A DNA stretch of 64,000 nucleotides from Actinoplanes sp. M2I2 (GCF_023544445.1 NZ_JALPVJ010000009.1:1-64000); one strand, 5' to 3'. Shown: positions 8,277-17,970, counted from the stretch's first letter. The notes: generated from the letters alone by a model not told the origin. Numbers and translations: made by a program.

Positions 8277-9908
8277 TCAGCGGCCGCGCTGCGAGCGGTA
8301 CAGGCTGATCAGATTGTTCGTCGACGAGTCGGCGTCGGCGGCCGGCGCGGCGGCGTCGGTCAGCTTGGGCGCGAGCTGGTTGGCCATCACCTTGCCGAGC
8401 TCGACACCCCACTGGTCGAACGAGTTGATCTGCCAGATCGTGCCCTGGGTGAACGTGATGTGCTCGTAGAGGGCGATGAGCTGGCCGAGCACCGCCGGGG
8501 TCAGCGACGGGGCGATGATCGTGGTGGTCGGGTGGTTGCCCTGCATCACCCGGTGCGGCGCGATCGCCGGGTCGGTGCCCTCGGCGAGCACCTGGTCGAG
8601 CGTGCGGCCGAAGGCCAGCGCCCCGGTCTGGGCGAAGAAGTTCGACATGAACAGGTCGTGCATCTCGCCGATGTCGTGGTTGGGCTTGCTGAACCCGATG
8701 AAGTCGGCCGGGATCATCTTGGTGCCCTGGTGGATCAGCTGGTAGAAGGCGTGCTGACCGTTGGTGCCGGGCTCGCCCCAGAAGACCTCGCCGGTCTGGA
8801 ACGTGGCCGGTGAGCCGTCGAGCCGCACCGACTTGCCGTTGCTCTCCATCGTCAGCTGCTGCAGGTAGGCCGCGAACCGGTGCAGGTACTGCGAATAGGG
8901 CAGGATCGCGTGCGACTGCGCGCCGAGGAACGTGTCGTACCAGACGTTGAGCAGGCCGAGCAGCGCCGGCACGTTGGACTCCAGCGGCTGGGTGCGGAAG
9001 TGCTCGTCGACCGCGTGGTAGCCGCCGAGCAGGTCGGCGAACTGCTCCTGGCCGATCGCGATCATGACCGACAGGCCGACCGCGGAGGGCAGCGAGTAGC
9101 GCCCGCCCACCCAGTCCCAGAAGCCGAACATGTTCTCGGTGTCGATGCCGAAGTCGGCCACCCGCTGGGCGTTGGTGCTGACCGCGACGAAGTGCTTGGC
9201 CACGGCCGCCTGGTCGCCGCCGAGCCCCTCGAGCAGCCAGTTGCGCGCCTCGGTCGCGTTGGTGAGCGTCTCCTGCGTACCGAAGGTCTTGGAGACCACG
9301 ACGAACAGCGTGCTGGCCGGGTCGAGGTCGTGGGTCTTCTCGTACAGGTCGGTCGGGTCGATGTTCGAGATGAACCGGCACTCGATCTCGGGCGCCTTGA
9401 AGGCCTTGAGAGCCTCGTACGCCATGACGGGGCCCAGGTCGGAGCCGCCGATGCCGATGTTGACCACGGTCTTGATGCGCTCACCGGTGTGACCGGTCCA
9501 CTCCCCGGACCGTACGCGGTCGGAGAACGCGCCCATGCGGCCCAGCACCTCGTGCACCTCGGCGACCACGTCCTGCCCGTCGACCACGAGGGTCGCGTCG
9601 CGCGGCAGGCGCAGCGCGGTGTGCAGGACGGCGCGGTCCTCGGTGACGTTGATGTGCTCGCCGGCGAACATCGCCCCGATCCGCTCGCGCAGTTTGGCCC
9701 GCTCGGCCAGGGCCAGCAGTCCGGTCAGCACTTCATCGGTGATCAGGTTCTTGCTGTAGTCGACAGTGAGGTCGGCGACCTGGGCGGTCAGACGCTCGCC
9801 GCGGGTCGGATCGCTGCCGAAGAGGTCGCGCAGATGCACGGCGTTGAACTTCTCGGCGTGACCCTGCAGCGTCTGCCACTCGGTGCTGTCGGAAACGTGA
9901 TCGCTCAT
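8277..9908 (-). CDS. pgi: Glucose-6-phosphate isomerase
   Basis: 543 residues, the usual length of the long bacterial PGI. It interconverts glucose 6-phosphate and fructose 6-phosphate in the cytoplasm. The sugar-phosphate loop GIGGSDLGPVMAYEAL is near residue 152, VVSKTFGTQETLTNA near residue 207, and the conserved WDWVGGRYSLPSAVGL near residue 265. The C-terminal NSFDQWGVELGK carries the catalytic lysine. The gene is monocistronic here. The 250 bases upstream (9909-10158) hold no gene that I can support. Confidence 0.96.
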   Translation of the reverse strand: MSDHVSDSTEWQTLQGHAEKFNAVHLRDLFGSDPTRGERLTAQVADLTVDYSKNLITDEVLTGLLALAERAKLRERIGAMFAGEHINVTEDRAVLHTALRLPRDATLVVDGQDVVAEVHEVLGRMGAFSDRVRSGEWTGHTGERIKTVVNIGIGGSDLGPVMAYEALKAFKAPEIECRFISNIDPTDLYEKTHDLDPASTLFVVVSKTFGTQETLTNATEARNWLLEGLGGDQAAVAKHFVAVSTNAQRVADFGIDTENMFGFWDWVGGRYSLPSAVGLSVMIAIGQEQFADLLGGYHAVDEHFRTQPLESNVPALLGLLNVWYDTFLGAQSHAILPYSQYLHRFAAYLQQLTMESNGKSVRLDGSPATFQTGEVFWGEPGTNGQHAFYQLIHQGTKMIPADFIGFSKPNHDIGEMHDLFMSNFFAQTGALAFGRTLDQVLAEGTDPAIAPHRVMQGNHPTTTIIAPSLTPAVLGQLIALYEHITFTQGTIWQINSFDQWGVELGKVMANQLAPKLTDAAAPAADADSSTNNLISLYRSQRGR

Positions 9909-10158
9909 TGTCCTAGTCTCTTCCTCGAACCCGGACTCCCGGTCTCATCCTGGCACGAAACGCGCCAGGGCGACGGCGACGCAGTGGAGATCACCAGGGT
10001 TCCATGGCGGGCATCACCTTCACCCGATCCTTCCCCCCTGTCCGCGGGCTCACACGGAAACAGGCGATCTCCGTTCCGATGCACTCGCTCGAAACGGCGA
10101 CCGTCGCCACGCGGCCTCAGGCATCCTAGGAGGCTAGCCTGTAGGTCCCGGCAAGCCG

Positions 10159-12603
10159 TCAGTTAGCGACCGTCAGGGCCGGCAACCCGGCCTCCAGCAA
10201 GCGACCCGCGTCGGCGGACGGGAGCGGTCGCGACAGGAAGTAACCCTGGCCGTAGTCGCAGCCCATCTCGCGCAGCAGGGCCACCTGGGCGGCGTTCTCC
10301 ACGCCCTCGGCGACCGTCTGCATGCCGAAACGCTGACCCAGCCGGACGATCGTACGGACCAGGGTCTCGTCCTCGGCGTCGCCGGCGCCCAGGCGGTCCA
10401 CGAAGGACCGGTCGATCTTCAGGACGTCCATCGGGAAGCGCCGCAGGTAGGCCAGCGACGAATACCCGGTGCCGAAGTCGTCCATCGCCAGCAGCACGCC
10501 GAGCGCCTTGAGGCTGACGATCCGGCCCAGGTTCTCGTCGGTGTCGGTGAGCAGCACGCTCTCGGTCATCTCGAGGCACAGCCGGTCGGCGGGCATGCCG
10601 GTCTCGGCCAGCACCTCGGCCACCGTGGCGGACAGGTCACCCGCCTCGAACTGGCGTACCGACACGTTGACGGCCATCTTCAGCGGGCGCCCCCACGCGA
10701 CCGCCTGGCGGCACGCCTCGCCCAGCACCCAGCGGCCCAGCGGCACGATCAGGCCGGTCGACTCGGCCAGGCCGATGAACTCGAGCGGCGGCACCAGCCC
10801 GCGCGCCGGGTGGTTCCAGCGCACCAGCGCCTCGAAGCCGATGATCGTGCCGGCGGCCAGGTCGACCGTGGGCTGGTAGTGCAGCACCAGCTCGTCGCGT
10901 TCCAGGGCCAGCCGCAGGTCGTCGGCCAGGGAGAGCCGCTGCATGAGGGCGTCGTGCATCTTGGGGTGGTACGTCGCGTACACCCCGCCGCCGGCGTCCT
11001 TCGCCCGGTACATGGCCAGGTCGGCGTTGCGCTGCAGCTGCTCGATGTCGCTCGCGTCGGCGGCCGAGGCGATGCCGATCCCGGCGCCCACGTGCAGGAC
11101 ACGGCCGTCGATGTCGAAGGGCTCGTCGAGGTGTTCGAGGATGCGGGCGGCCAGCGCTTCGGCGTCCGAGCGGGCGTCGGGCGACACCGCGATCACGGCG
11201 AACTCGTCGCCGCCCAGACGCGCCACCGTGTGCGGCGCCGGCACCGCGCGCAGCAGCCGCCCGGCGACCTGCACGAGCAACTGGTCGCCGGCCGCGTGCC
11301 CAAGGCTGTCGTTGACCTCCTTGAAGCCGTCCAGGTCGAGAAACAGCACCGAGACGTGCTCGCGGCTCGGCCGGCCGGCCACCGCCGCGGCCAGCCGTTC
11401 GCGGAACAACGCGCGGTTCTCCAGCCCGGTCAGCGCGTCGTGATAGGCCTCGTGACGCAGCTGTTCCTGCAGACGGCGGGCCTCGCTGACGTCACGGGTG
11501 TTCAACACCAGACCCCGGACGTACGGGTCGTCGAGCAGGTTGGTGATGGTGATCTCGGACAGGCGCCGGGTGCCGTCCTCGTGCGGCAGCAGCACCTCGA
11601 TCGTCGTGATGCCACCGGGACGGCCGGCGGCGTCGTCGATGGCGGCCTGGATCCGCGGCGCGGCGTGCATACCGACCACGTCGACCAGGCGGCGGCCGAC
11701 GAGCGTCGCGAGCGGGAAGCCGAAGATGCGTTCGATCGACGAGCTCTGGAAGCGCACGGTCGAATCGGCTTCCAGGATGGCGAGCGACTCCGAGCTCTGC
11801 TCGACGAGCGCGCGGAAACGCTGCTCCCGGTTGGCCAGCTCGGCCGTACGGGCGGTGACCCGGTCCTCGAGCCGGCGGGCCAGCAGGTGGTTGTCGCGCG
11901 CCAGCAGCACACCGCGCAGCACGATCAGCAGAATCGTGAGGAAGCGGCACCAGGTGCCGACCGGTGTCGTCGCGCCGCCCAGCGCCGGCCAGACGCTGTT
12001 CAGCAGAAGGGTCACCAGGACCACCGCGTACGGGAGGACGACCCCCACCGACCACCGGCCGGAACGGACGTCCTCGTCGGCCGCGTCGGCGCCGGCCGGA
12101 AGGCGCAGCGCGCGCAGCGCGGCCAGCAGGATCAGCCCGAGCCCGGCACACCAGGCGACGACCAGGGCGGGCTGCCAGTCGCCGCCGCCGGCTCGGAGCC
12201 GGAGGGCGACGCTGTCGGCCACCGCCATCAGCGTCAGACCGGCGCAGGCCGGCGCGAGCGTCCGCGGGCCCGGCCGGAGCGGGCTCCAGCGGGCCAGCGC
12301 GGTCAGCGCCACCGTGGCGAGCAGGACATCGGCGAGGGCGTGGGTGCCGGCATCGGGCACTCCGGCCGCCGTCGCCGGCCCGATCACGAAGTTCCACGAC
12401 GTCGCGAACAACGAGAAGCCCACCAGCAACGCGTCGATGCCGGTCCGCAGCCGGGTCAGCCGGTTGCCGGGCGGCGACGGCATCGCGAGCAGGCACAGCG
12501 CCGCGAGAACGACGAACACCAGACGACCCGGCCCGGCCGGGCTCGCGAGCACGCCGGCGCTCATCACCAGCAGAAGGAGGCCGGGCGCGACGCCGGACGT
12601 CAT
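10159..12603 (-). CDS. Membrane GGDEF-EAL protein with PAS domain (c-di-GMP turnover)
   Basis: 814 residues from the ATG at 12603, which follows AGGAGTCC; an in-frame start nine codons earlier is less likely. The first ~240 residues are a multi-helix membrane domain (six to eight helices). A PAS domain follows (about 255-370). The diguanylate cyclase domain has DALTGLENRALF and an intact RLGGDEFAV. The phosphodiesterase domain has FEALVRW (the EAL site as E-A-L), then DDFGTGYSSLAYLRRFPMDVLKIDRSFV and a C-terminal VAEGVE strand. Both catalytic motifs are intact, so it may make and degrade c-di-GMP, with the PAS or membrane part setting the balance. In actinomycetes c-di-GMP controls development through BldD. 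Confidence 0.93.
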   Translation of the reverse strand: MTSGVAPGLLLLVMSAGVLASPAGPGRLVFVVLAALCLLAMPSPPGNRLTRLRTGIDALLVGFSLFATSWNFVIGPATAAGVPDAGTHALADVLLATVALTALARWSPLRPGPRTLAPACAGLTLMAVADSVALRLRAGGGDWQPALVVAWCAGLGLILLAALRALRLPAGADAADEDVRSGRWSVGVVLPYAVVLVTLLLNSVWPALGGATTPVGTWCRFLTILLIVLRGVLLARDNHLLARRLEDRVTARTAELANREQRFRALVEQSSESLAILEADSTVRFQSSSIERIFGFPLATLVGRRLVDVVGMHAAPRIQAAIDDAAGRPGGITTIEVLLPHEDGTRRLSEITITNLLDDPYVRGLVLNTRDVSEARRLQEQLRHEAYHDALTGLENRALFRERLAAAVAGRPSREHVSVLFLDLDGFKEVNDSLGHAAGDQLLVQVAGRLLRAVPAPHTVARLGGDEFAVIAVSPDARSDAEALAARILEHLDEPFDIDGRVLHVGAGIGIASAADASDIEQLQRNADLAMYRAKDAGGGVYATYHPKMHDALMQRLSLADDLRLALERDELVLHYQPTVDLAAGTIIGFEALVRWNHPARGLVPPLEFIGLAESTGLIVPLGRWVLGEACRQAVAWGRPLKMAVNVSVRQFEAGDLSATVAEVLAETGMPADRLCLEMTESVLLTDTDENLGRIVSLKALGVLLAMDDFGTGYSSLAYLRRFPMDVLKIDRSFVDRLGAGDAEDETLVRTIVRLGQRFGMQTVAEGVENAAQVALLREMGCDYGQGYFLSRPLPSADAGRLLEAGLPALTVAN

Positions 12604-12685
12604 CGGACTCCTTCCCGTAGCCGGGGCCACCCGCGGCAGGCCCCGAACAGCTGATCGGAATCTGAGGCGGTCACCTGAGAGAACG

Positions 12686-12721
12686 GCTGCGGCGGCCCTC
12701 CCGGAGGAGAGCCGCCGCGGC
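12686..12721 (-). terminator. Hairpin terminator after the lysine-rich peptide gene
   Basis: GCTGCGGCGGC and GCCGCCGCGGC pair over 11 positions (one G-T) around an inner CCTCC/GGAGG stem. It lies 14 bases past the stop of the 19-residue peptide gene and upstream of the GGDEF-EAL gene, so it separates the two transcripts. Confidence 0.6.
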
Positions 12722-12734
12722 TGAAGAAGTCAGT

Positions 12735-12794
12735 TCACTTCTTCTTCTTGTTCTTCTTGTCCTTCTTCTTGTCCTTCTTGGACTTCTTCGCCAT
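12735..12794 (-). CDS. 19-residue lysine-rich peptide
   Basis: A very short frame beginning ATG-GCG at 12794, 13 of whose 19 residues are lysine (starts MAKKSKKDKK). It is preceded by an unusually strong GGGAGGT ribosome site at ideal spacing and followed by a hairpin terminator, so the unit looks like a complete small gene. An open frame continues upstream to 12929, but that part has no lysine bias and no ribosome site. AAG dominates, against the usual codon mix. The function is unknown; a highly basic peptide could bind nucleic acid or an acidic protein. Short Lys-rich peptides are easily missed by gene callers. Confidence 0.55.
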   Translation of the reverse strand: MAKKSKKDKKKDKKNKKKK

Positions 12795-12958
12795 GGCGGA
12801 CCTCCCTTCACCGTCGTCGGCGCCCACATCGGCGCCACGCGTTAACGGTACGGAAACCGAAGCCGTCCGTACGGCCAACGAAGATGAACAGGATGTGTCA
12901 ACGACCACGAAGATGATCGTGGGAAACACTCGTCACTGCTGTTCGGCTCCGGCTTGCC

Positions 12959-14482
12959 TCAGCCGAGCTTGACCTTGAAGATCGGGTCGGCGGCCAGCTT
13001 CTTGAACGCGGCCAGGGCCGTCGCGGTGCTGTTGATGCTGATGTCGCGGTCGCCCTCGTCGTCCCGCTTGGTGTCGAAGTACACGATCGCCTTGATGCCG
13101 GGGCGCTTGGCCAGCTCGGGCCGGACGCTGGCGAAGACCGGCGCCTTGTCGGCGATCTTGCCGACGCGGTGGTAGGCGCCCCACTCGGCGACCATGATCG
13201 GCTTGGCGGCGTGCTTGGTGACCGCCCAGTCGTAGAAGCCGGTGCCACCGCCGGTCGGCGCGCGGTCGAGCAGGTCGTTGAACTTGCCGAAGTGGTAGTA
13301 GCCGGGCTCGGCGCTCACGTACGAGTCCAGGCCCATCCAGTCGACGACGTCGTCACCGGGGTAGAGGTCCTTCCACCAGCTCTGCGCCATCCACTTCTCG
13401 TTGCCCATGTAGGCCATGACGTTGACGACGTTGGTGACGCCCTGGGCACGCAGGCGCAGGATCGTGTGGCGGTACATCGCGGCGAAGTCCTTGGCCTCGA
13501 AGCCCGAGCCGGCCCGGGCGACGACGTCGTTCTCCGGCTCGTGGTTGAGGACCAGGAAGAACTTCTTGCCGTAGGCCTTGGCGCGCGCGGCGAACGCGTC
13601 GATGCGCTTGTCCTGCTGACCCTGCGCCACCTTGGCCCAGGTCGAGCCGTACGCGATCTTCCAGTTGGTCAGCAGCACGCGGGGGTTGGCCGTCTCGGCG
13701 GTCATCGCGATCTCGGACTTGGTCGGGAAGACCTCGTCGCCCTTGTGATACGTGTGGAAGATCGTCGAGGTACGGCCGCTGAGCTTCTCCCAGTCGCGCA
13801 GCGCCTGGTCACGCGGCGCGTCGGTGAAGCCACCGGCCGCGGCGCCCCAGAGCACGCCACAGGACGGCACGAGCTTCGCGTCGGTCACACAGTTGCCGTT
13901 GTTCACCGGCGCCGACGGCACGGGCGGCGACACGTCGCCGAGCGTGGTGACCTCGAGGACCGGAGCGCCGCCGCCCGCCTCGGCCGAGTTGAAGCGCACC
14001 GCCGCGCCCGTCGAGGACAGGGCGAACGAGTACGTGCCCGGGCCGGTGACGACCTTGCCGAGGTCGACGCTGAGGGTCGCGCCGGGGACGGCGGACAGCA
14101 GCGTGGCGCCGAGCGCCGGAGCGTTGGCCGCGGTCAGCTTGCTTTCGGTCCAGGTGGTGTTGGCGACCTGGCGCACCGTGACCTTGCTGGGCGTGGCGGC
14201 CTGGGTGGTCAGGGTGAGGCGCGCGCCGGCGACCTTCGTGCCCGCCGGGACGGCGAACTTCAGGAAGGAGGTCTTGGCCTCCTTGCCGGAGACACCGGCC
14301 ACGAGCTTGTTCTCGGCCCCGAAGACGACACCGGTCCGGGCGCTGGAGACGTACGCGTCGTGGCCCGCGGCGATCTTCAGGGTCGCCGCCGCGGCGTCGG
14401 CCGGGCTCGCGGCGGTGACGCCGGCGGCACCCGCGATCACCGCGGTCAGAACCGAGTACTTCTTCAGCTTCGAACGACGCAC
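12959..14482 (-). CDS. Secreted GH26-like glycoside hydrolase with N-terminal DNRLRE/CBM96-type module
   Basis: 507 residues. The signal peptide (MRRSKLKKYSVLTAVIAGAAGV...ADA) is followed by a beta-sandwich module (about 35-180) of the DNRLRE/CBM96 type: AAGHDAYVSSA..., a TSFLKFAVPAGTKVAGARLTL strand, VRQVANTTWTES, and a closing VLEVTT. The catalytic half (about 195-505) starts with a CGVLWGAA strand. It carries NHEPEN near residue 310, the likely acid/base glutamate as in GH26 HE motifs, and MVAEWGAYH near residue 430, the likely nucleophile. This suggests an endo-mannanase or related beta-glucanase acting outside the cell. A Zn or Ca role is not evident. The gene is monocistronic. The family assignment is by motif and is fairly sure; the substrate is not. 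Confidence 0.75.
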   Translation of the reverse strand: MRRSKLKKYSVLTAVIAGAAGVTAASPADAAAATLKIAAGHDAYVSSARTGVVFGAENKLVAGVSGKEAKTSFLKFAVPAGTKVAGARLTLTTQAATPSKVTVRQVANTTWTESKLTAANAPALGATLLSAVPGATLSVDLGKVVTGPGTYSFALSSTGAAVRFNSAEAGGGAPVLEVTTLGDVSPPVPSAPVNNGNCVTDAKLVPSCGVLWGAAAGGFTDAPRDQALRDWEKLSGRTSTIFHTYHKGDEVFPTKSEIAMTAETANPRVLLTNWKIAYGSTWAKVAQGQQDKRIDAFAARAKAYGKKFFLVLNHEPENDVVARAGSGFEAKDFAAMYRHTILRLRAQGVTNVVNVMAYMGNEKWMAQSWWKDLYPGDDVVDWMGLDSYVSAEPGYYHFGKFNDLLDRAPTGGGTGFYDWAVTKHAAKPIMVAEWGAYHRVGKIADKAPVFASVRPELAKRPGIKAIVYFDTKRDDEGDRDISINSTATALAAFKKLAADPIFKVKLG

Positions 14483-14677
14483 TGTTTCACTCCCCCGCTC
14501 TGTCCGGCCGTTGTCAGCCGGGCATGGGAAAGAGATTCCGGTGCGGGAGGTGCACGTCCAGTGCCCGCGACGGTGCGGTCAGGTTGCGCGGGCGCTTTTC
14601 CTCAAGTCGGCCCGATCGCGCCCGCGCGTCCCGGCCCCGACTTGCGCTCGCGGGCCTCGGGCGGGTAGCCAGACAGG

Positions 14678-15853
14678 ATGGCGATCATCGACGGGCACAA
14701 CGACCTGCCCATGCAGCTGCGCGGGCGGTACGGCTACCGGGTGGAGGGGCTGGACAAGCCGCGCCCGGACCTGCAGACCGACATCCCCCGGCTGCGGGCA
14801 GGCGGGGTCGGTGGGCAGTTCTGGTCGGTCTACGTGCCGGGCGACCTGGGTGAACCCGAGGCGGTCGTGGCGACGATGGAACAGATCGACGCCGTCTACC
14901 GGATGGTCGCGGCCCACCCCGGCGACCTCGCCATCGCCTGCAGCGCCGACGACGTCGAGCGGGCGATCGCGGCCGGGAAGATCGCCTCGCTGATCGGCAT
15001 CGAGGGCGGGCACAGCCTGGCCACCTCGCTGGGTGTGCTGCGGGCCTTCGCGCGCCTCGGCGTCCGCTACGTCACCCTGACCCACAACGAGAACACGTCC
15101 TGGGCCGATTCGGCCGTGCGGGAGTCTCGGGTCGGCGGCCTCAACGACCAGGGCCGAGCGGTCGTACGGGAGATGCAGCGCATCGGCGTGCTGGTCGACC
15201 TGTCGCACGTGGCGCGGGTGACGATGCACGCCGCCCTGGACACGGCGACCGCTCCGGTCATCTTCAGCCACTCCGGGGTGCGCGCCCTGAACGACCACCC
15301 GCGCAACGTGCCGGACGACGTGCTGGCCCGGCTGCGCGACAACGGCGGGGTCATCCAGCTGACCTTCGTCGCGCCGTTCCTCACGGCCGAGGCCCGAGCC
15401 TGGTCGGCCGCGTCGGACGCGGAGTGGCAGCGACTCGGCCCCCCGCCGCGCCCGGCCGACTGGCCGCGCGCACCCTGGCCCGGCGAGGACCCGGCCGCCC
15501 TGCCCGGCTGGCCCGGACCGGATCGGCTGGTCGAGCCCGAGTACGCGTCGTGGCTGGCCGCCAACCCGCGCCCGCCGGTGACCGTCGCCCACGTGGCCGA
15601 TCACGTCGAGCACGCCCGCGAGGTGGCCGGCGTCGACCACGTGGGGCTGGGCGGCGACTATGACGGCACACCCGAGCTGCCCGACGGGATGGGCGACGTG
15701 TCGAGCTATCCGCTGCTGCTGACCGAGCTGTCGGGCCGGGGCTGGTCGGACGAGGACCTGGACAAGCTGGCCGGCGGCAACATCCTGCGGGTGCTGCACG
15801 ACGCGGACCGCCTGGCCGAGGAGCCGCTCTGGCCGTTGTCCCCGGCCCGCTGA
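14678..15853 (+). CDS. Membrane-dipeptidase-type Zn dipeptidase (peptidase M19)
   Basis: A 391-residue renal-dipeptidase-family enzyme. The metal-binding pattern is complete: DGHND at the N-terminus (residues 5-9), GIEGGHSL near residue 108, DLSHV near residue 173 and FSHSGVRAL near residue 193. A GLGGDYDG segment near residue 325 completes the active-site pocket. It hydrolyses dipeptides, often with D-residues at the C-terminal position. No signal peptide is seen, so it is probably cytoplasmic, unlike the mammalian enzyme. Relatives act in peptide salvage or in secondary-metabolite pathways. It stands alone, convergent with the response-regulator gene. Confidence 0.92.
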   Translation: MAIIDGHNDLPMQLRGRYGYRVEGLDKPRPDLQTDIPRLRAGGVGGQFWSVYVPGDLGEPEAVVATMEQIDAVYRMVAAHPGDLAIACSADDVERAIAAGKIASLIGIEGGHSLATSLGVLRAFARLGVRYVTLTHNENTSWADSAVRESRVGGLNDQGRAVVREMQRIGVLVDLSHVARVTMHAALDTATAPVIFSHSGVRALNDHPRNVPDDVLARLRDNGGVIQLTFVAPFLTAEARAWSAASDAEWQRLGPPPRPADWPRAPWPGEDPAALPGWPGPDRLVEPEYASWLAANPRPPVTVAHVADHVEHAREVAGVDHVGLGGDYDGTPELPDGMGDVSSYPLLLTELSGRGWSDEDLDKLAGGNILRVLHDADRLAEEPLWPLSPAR

Positions 15854-15903
15854 CGCTCCCGGCCGGCCGGCACTTCTGGCCGCGGTGACGCCGGCGGGAC
15901 GGA

Positions 15904-16575
15904 TCACGCCAGGCCGGCGTCGTGGACCAGGATCGCGACCTGCACGCGGTTGTTGAGCTCCAGCTTGATGAGCAGCCGGGAAACGTGCGCTTTGACCGTG
16001 GCGACCGACATGTGCAGCGCGGTGGCGATCTCGGCGTTCGAGCGGCCCTGGGCGAGCGCCATTGCCACGTCGCGTTCGCGCTCGCTCAGCTGGTCGAGCC
16101 GTTCGGCGGCCCGGCCGCGGGACGGCGGGGCCGGCGCGGCCACGTGGGCGATCAGCCGGCGGGTCACCGTGGGCGACAGCATCGCCTCGCCCGCGGCCAC
16201 CCGGCGCACGGCCCGCAGGATCTCGGCCGGCGGCGTGTCCTTGAGCAGGAAACCGCTGGCCCCGGCCCGCAACGCCCGCAACACGTACTCGTCTGCGTCG
16301 AAGGTCGTCAGCACGATGACCTCGGGCGCCCCGGGACGGCCCCGCAGCGTCTCGGTGGCCGCGAGACCGTCGACGCGCGGCATCCGGATGTCCATCAGCA
16401 CGACGTCGGGCCGGTGAAGCGACACCGCCCCGGGCACCTCGGCGCCATCGCTCGCCTCCCCCACAACAGCCACGTCGGACGCCGCCGACAGGATCATGCT
16501 CAGCCCGGCCCGGACGAGCGCGTCGTCGTCCACGACGAGCACCCGTACCGGCTCGGCCCCGCCCGCCACGGTCAC
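15904..16575 (-). CDS. NarL/LuxR-family response regulator
   Basis: 223 residues from a GTG at 16575 that overlaps the kinase stop by four bases (GTGA). The receiver domain (about 10-125) has the acidic pair VVDDDAL, the phospho-acceptor in VVLMDIRMPRVDG, the threonine in VIVLTTFD and the lysine in FLLKDTPP. The C-terminal LuxR-type HTH (about 160-220) has LSERERDVAMALAQGRSNAEIATALHMSVATVKAHVSRLLIKLELNNRVQVAI. Its partner is the upstream HPK7-type histidine kinase. The divergent ABC exporter is the likely target, a common actinobacterial pattern for drug or bacteriocin export. Confidence 0.93.
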   Translation of the reverse strand: MTVAGGAEPVRVLVVDDDALVRAGLSMILSAASDVAVVGEASDGAEVPGAVSLHRPDVVLMDIRMPRVDGLAATETLRGRPGAPEVIVLTTFDADEYVLRALRAGASGFLLKDTPPAEILRAVRRVAAGEAMLSPTVTRRLIAHVAAPAPPSRGRAAERLDQLSERERDVAMALAQGRSNAEIATALHMSVATVKAHVSRLLIKLELNNRVQVAILVHDAGLA

Positions 16576-17840
16576 GCGGCGGCCACCGCTCGCTCGGCCG
16601 GTCGGGCCTCCTGCGGCCACGGCAGCCACGCGGTCAGGACGAACTCGTTCTGCGGGGTCCGGCCGTGGCTGAGCCGGCCCCCGGCCAGCAGGGCCCGCTC
16701 GGTCAGCCCGACCAGGCCGGTGCCCGTGCCCGGGATCGCCCCGGCCGAGCCGCCGACCGGCCACGGGTTGCGGATGTCGATGATCAGGCCGGCGCCGGCC
16801 GCACCGGCCACGTCGACCCGGACCGCCGTGCCGGGCGCGTGCTTGCGGGCGTTGGTGAGGCCCTCCTGCACGATCCGGTAGGCCGCCCGGCCGGTGCCGT
16901 CGGGCACGGTTGCGGGCTCGATGCGGACGTCGAGCTTGACCTTGACGCCGGCCGAGCGGGACTCGTCGGCCAGCGCCGGCAGCGCGCACAGCGTCGGCTG
17001 CGGCGGCTCGGGCCCGTCGTCGGAGCGGTCGGCCCGGAGCACACCGATGACCTCACGCAGATCCTGCAGGGCCTGGTGGGCGCTGGCCCGGATCACGGCG
17101 GCCGCCTTGGTGACCTCATCGGGCGTGGCGTGCGGTTTGATCTCGAGAGCGCCCGCGTGCAGGCTCAGCAGCGAGATGCGGTGGGCGAGCACGTCGTGCA
17201 TCTCGCGGGCGATGCGGGTGCGCTCGACCGAGCGGGCCTGGGCGACCCGCAGCTGCTGCTCGGACTCGGCGCGCTCGGCTCGGTCGCGCAGCGACATCAC
17301 GAGGTGGCGCCGGGAGCGGATCACCATGCCCCACAGGCAGATGATGACGATGGCAGCCGCACCCCAGCCGGCCGTCTCGAAGTAGTTCTTGTCCGCCTCG
17401 GGGCGCACCAACGGGAAGACCGCGCTGGTCGCGAGCGTGGTCGCCGCGAAGACGGCCAGCACCGTGAACCGGCGGTGCACGGCCACGCTGAACAGGACGA
17501 TCATGCTGGCGGGCCCGGCCGCGACGGTGAAGACCGAGGTGACGGCGCCCAGCACGGCGAGCGGGATGAGCAGACGCCCGCGCCGCCACCACAGCCCGAT
17601 GCCGATGATCGTGCCGACGGCGAAGTCGAGCCAGGCCAGCCACCTGGGGGTGCTCGACCACTCGGGCACAAAAGTGAACTCGGTGCTGTGCAGGTCGTAG
17701 GTGACGAGCAGACAGAAGCCGTAGCCGATCACGAAGCAGAGCGCGTCGATCACCCAGTCGCGCGTCGAGCGCCGGGTGGGCGACGGCATCTCCAGACCGG
17801 ACGGCAACAACCAGCGGTATTCGGGCTTGAGCTTTCCCAC
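16572..17840 (-). CDS. HPK7-type sensor histidine kinase
   Basis: 422 residues. Five or six membrane helices (about 30-195) form the sensor part, followed by a short coiled segment and the HisKA_3 dimerisation box with the phospho-accepting histidine in RTRIAREMHDVLAHRISLLSLHAG (near residue 228). The HATPase domain follows: the N box is in YRIVQEGLTNARKHAP and the G box in GTGTGLVGLTERA. There is no periplasmic domain of note, so it probably senses a membrane or envelope signal. It is translationally coupled to the NarL-type regulator. Its start is 130 bases from the divergent ABC exporter gene, giving a shared control region. Confidence 0.92.
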   Translation of the reverse strand: MGKLKPEYRWLLPSGLEMPSPTRRSTRDWVIDALCFVIGYGFCLLVTYDLHSTEFTFVPEWSSTPRWLAWLDFAVGTIIGIGLWWRRGRLLIPLAVLGAVTSVFTVAAGPASMIVLFSVAVHRRFTVLAVFAATTLATSAVFPLVRPEADKNYFETAGWGAAAIVIICLWGMVIRSRRHLVMSLRDRAERAESEQQLRVAQARSVERTRIAREMHDVLAHRISLLSLHAGALEIKPHATPDEVTKAAAVIRASAHQALQDLREVIGVLRADRSDDGPEPPQPTLCALPALADESRSAGVKVKLDVRIEPATVPDGTGRAAYRIVQEGLTNARKHAPGTAVRVDVAGAAGAGLIIDIRNPWPVGGSAGAIPGTGTGLVGLTERALLAGGRLSHGRTPQNEFVLTAWLPWPQEARPAERAVAAA

Positions 17841-17970
17841 GCAGCCGACTCTACGGATGGTCGGCGAGGCCGGATACCTACCAAAGTCGGTGGTCGGGCC
17901 CTACCAAGGTTCTCGGGAGCCGACTTCCGGCCGACGCGCCCCACCGGCCGCGCCGAGCACGCTGAGAAGC

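Noticed and set aside
12795..12929. Longer 64-residue version of the lysine-rich peptide
   Set aside because: The upstream part has no ribosome site and a quite different composition; the strong ribosome site is just before the internal ATG.
13169..14668. A 499-codon plus-strand frame opposite the GH26-like gene
   Set aside because: Arg/Gly/Ala/Val composition without any motif; the opposite strand has a signal peptide, two recognisable domains and catalytic motifs.
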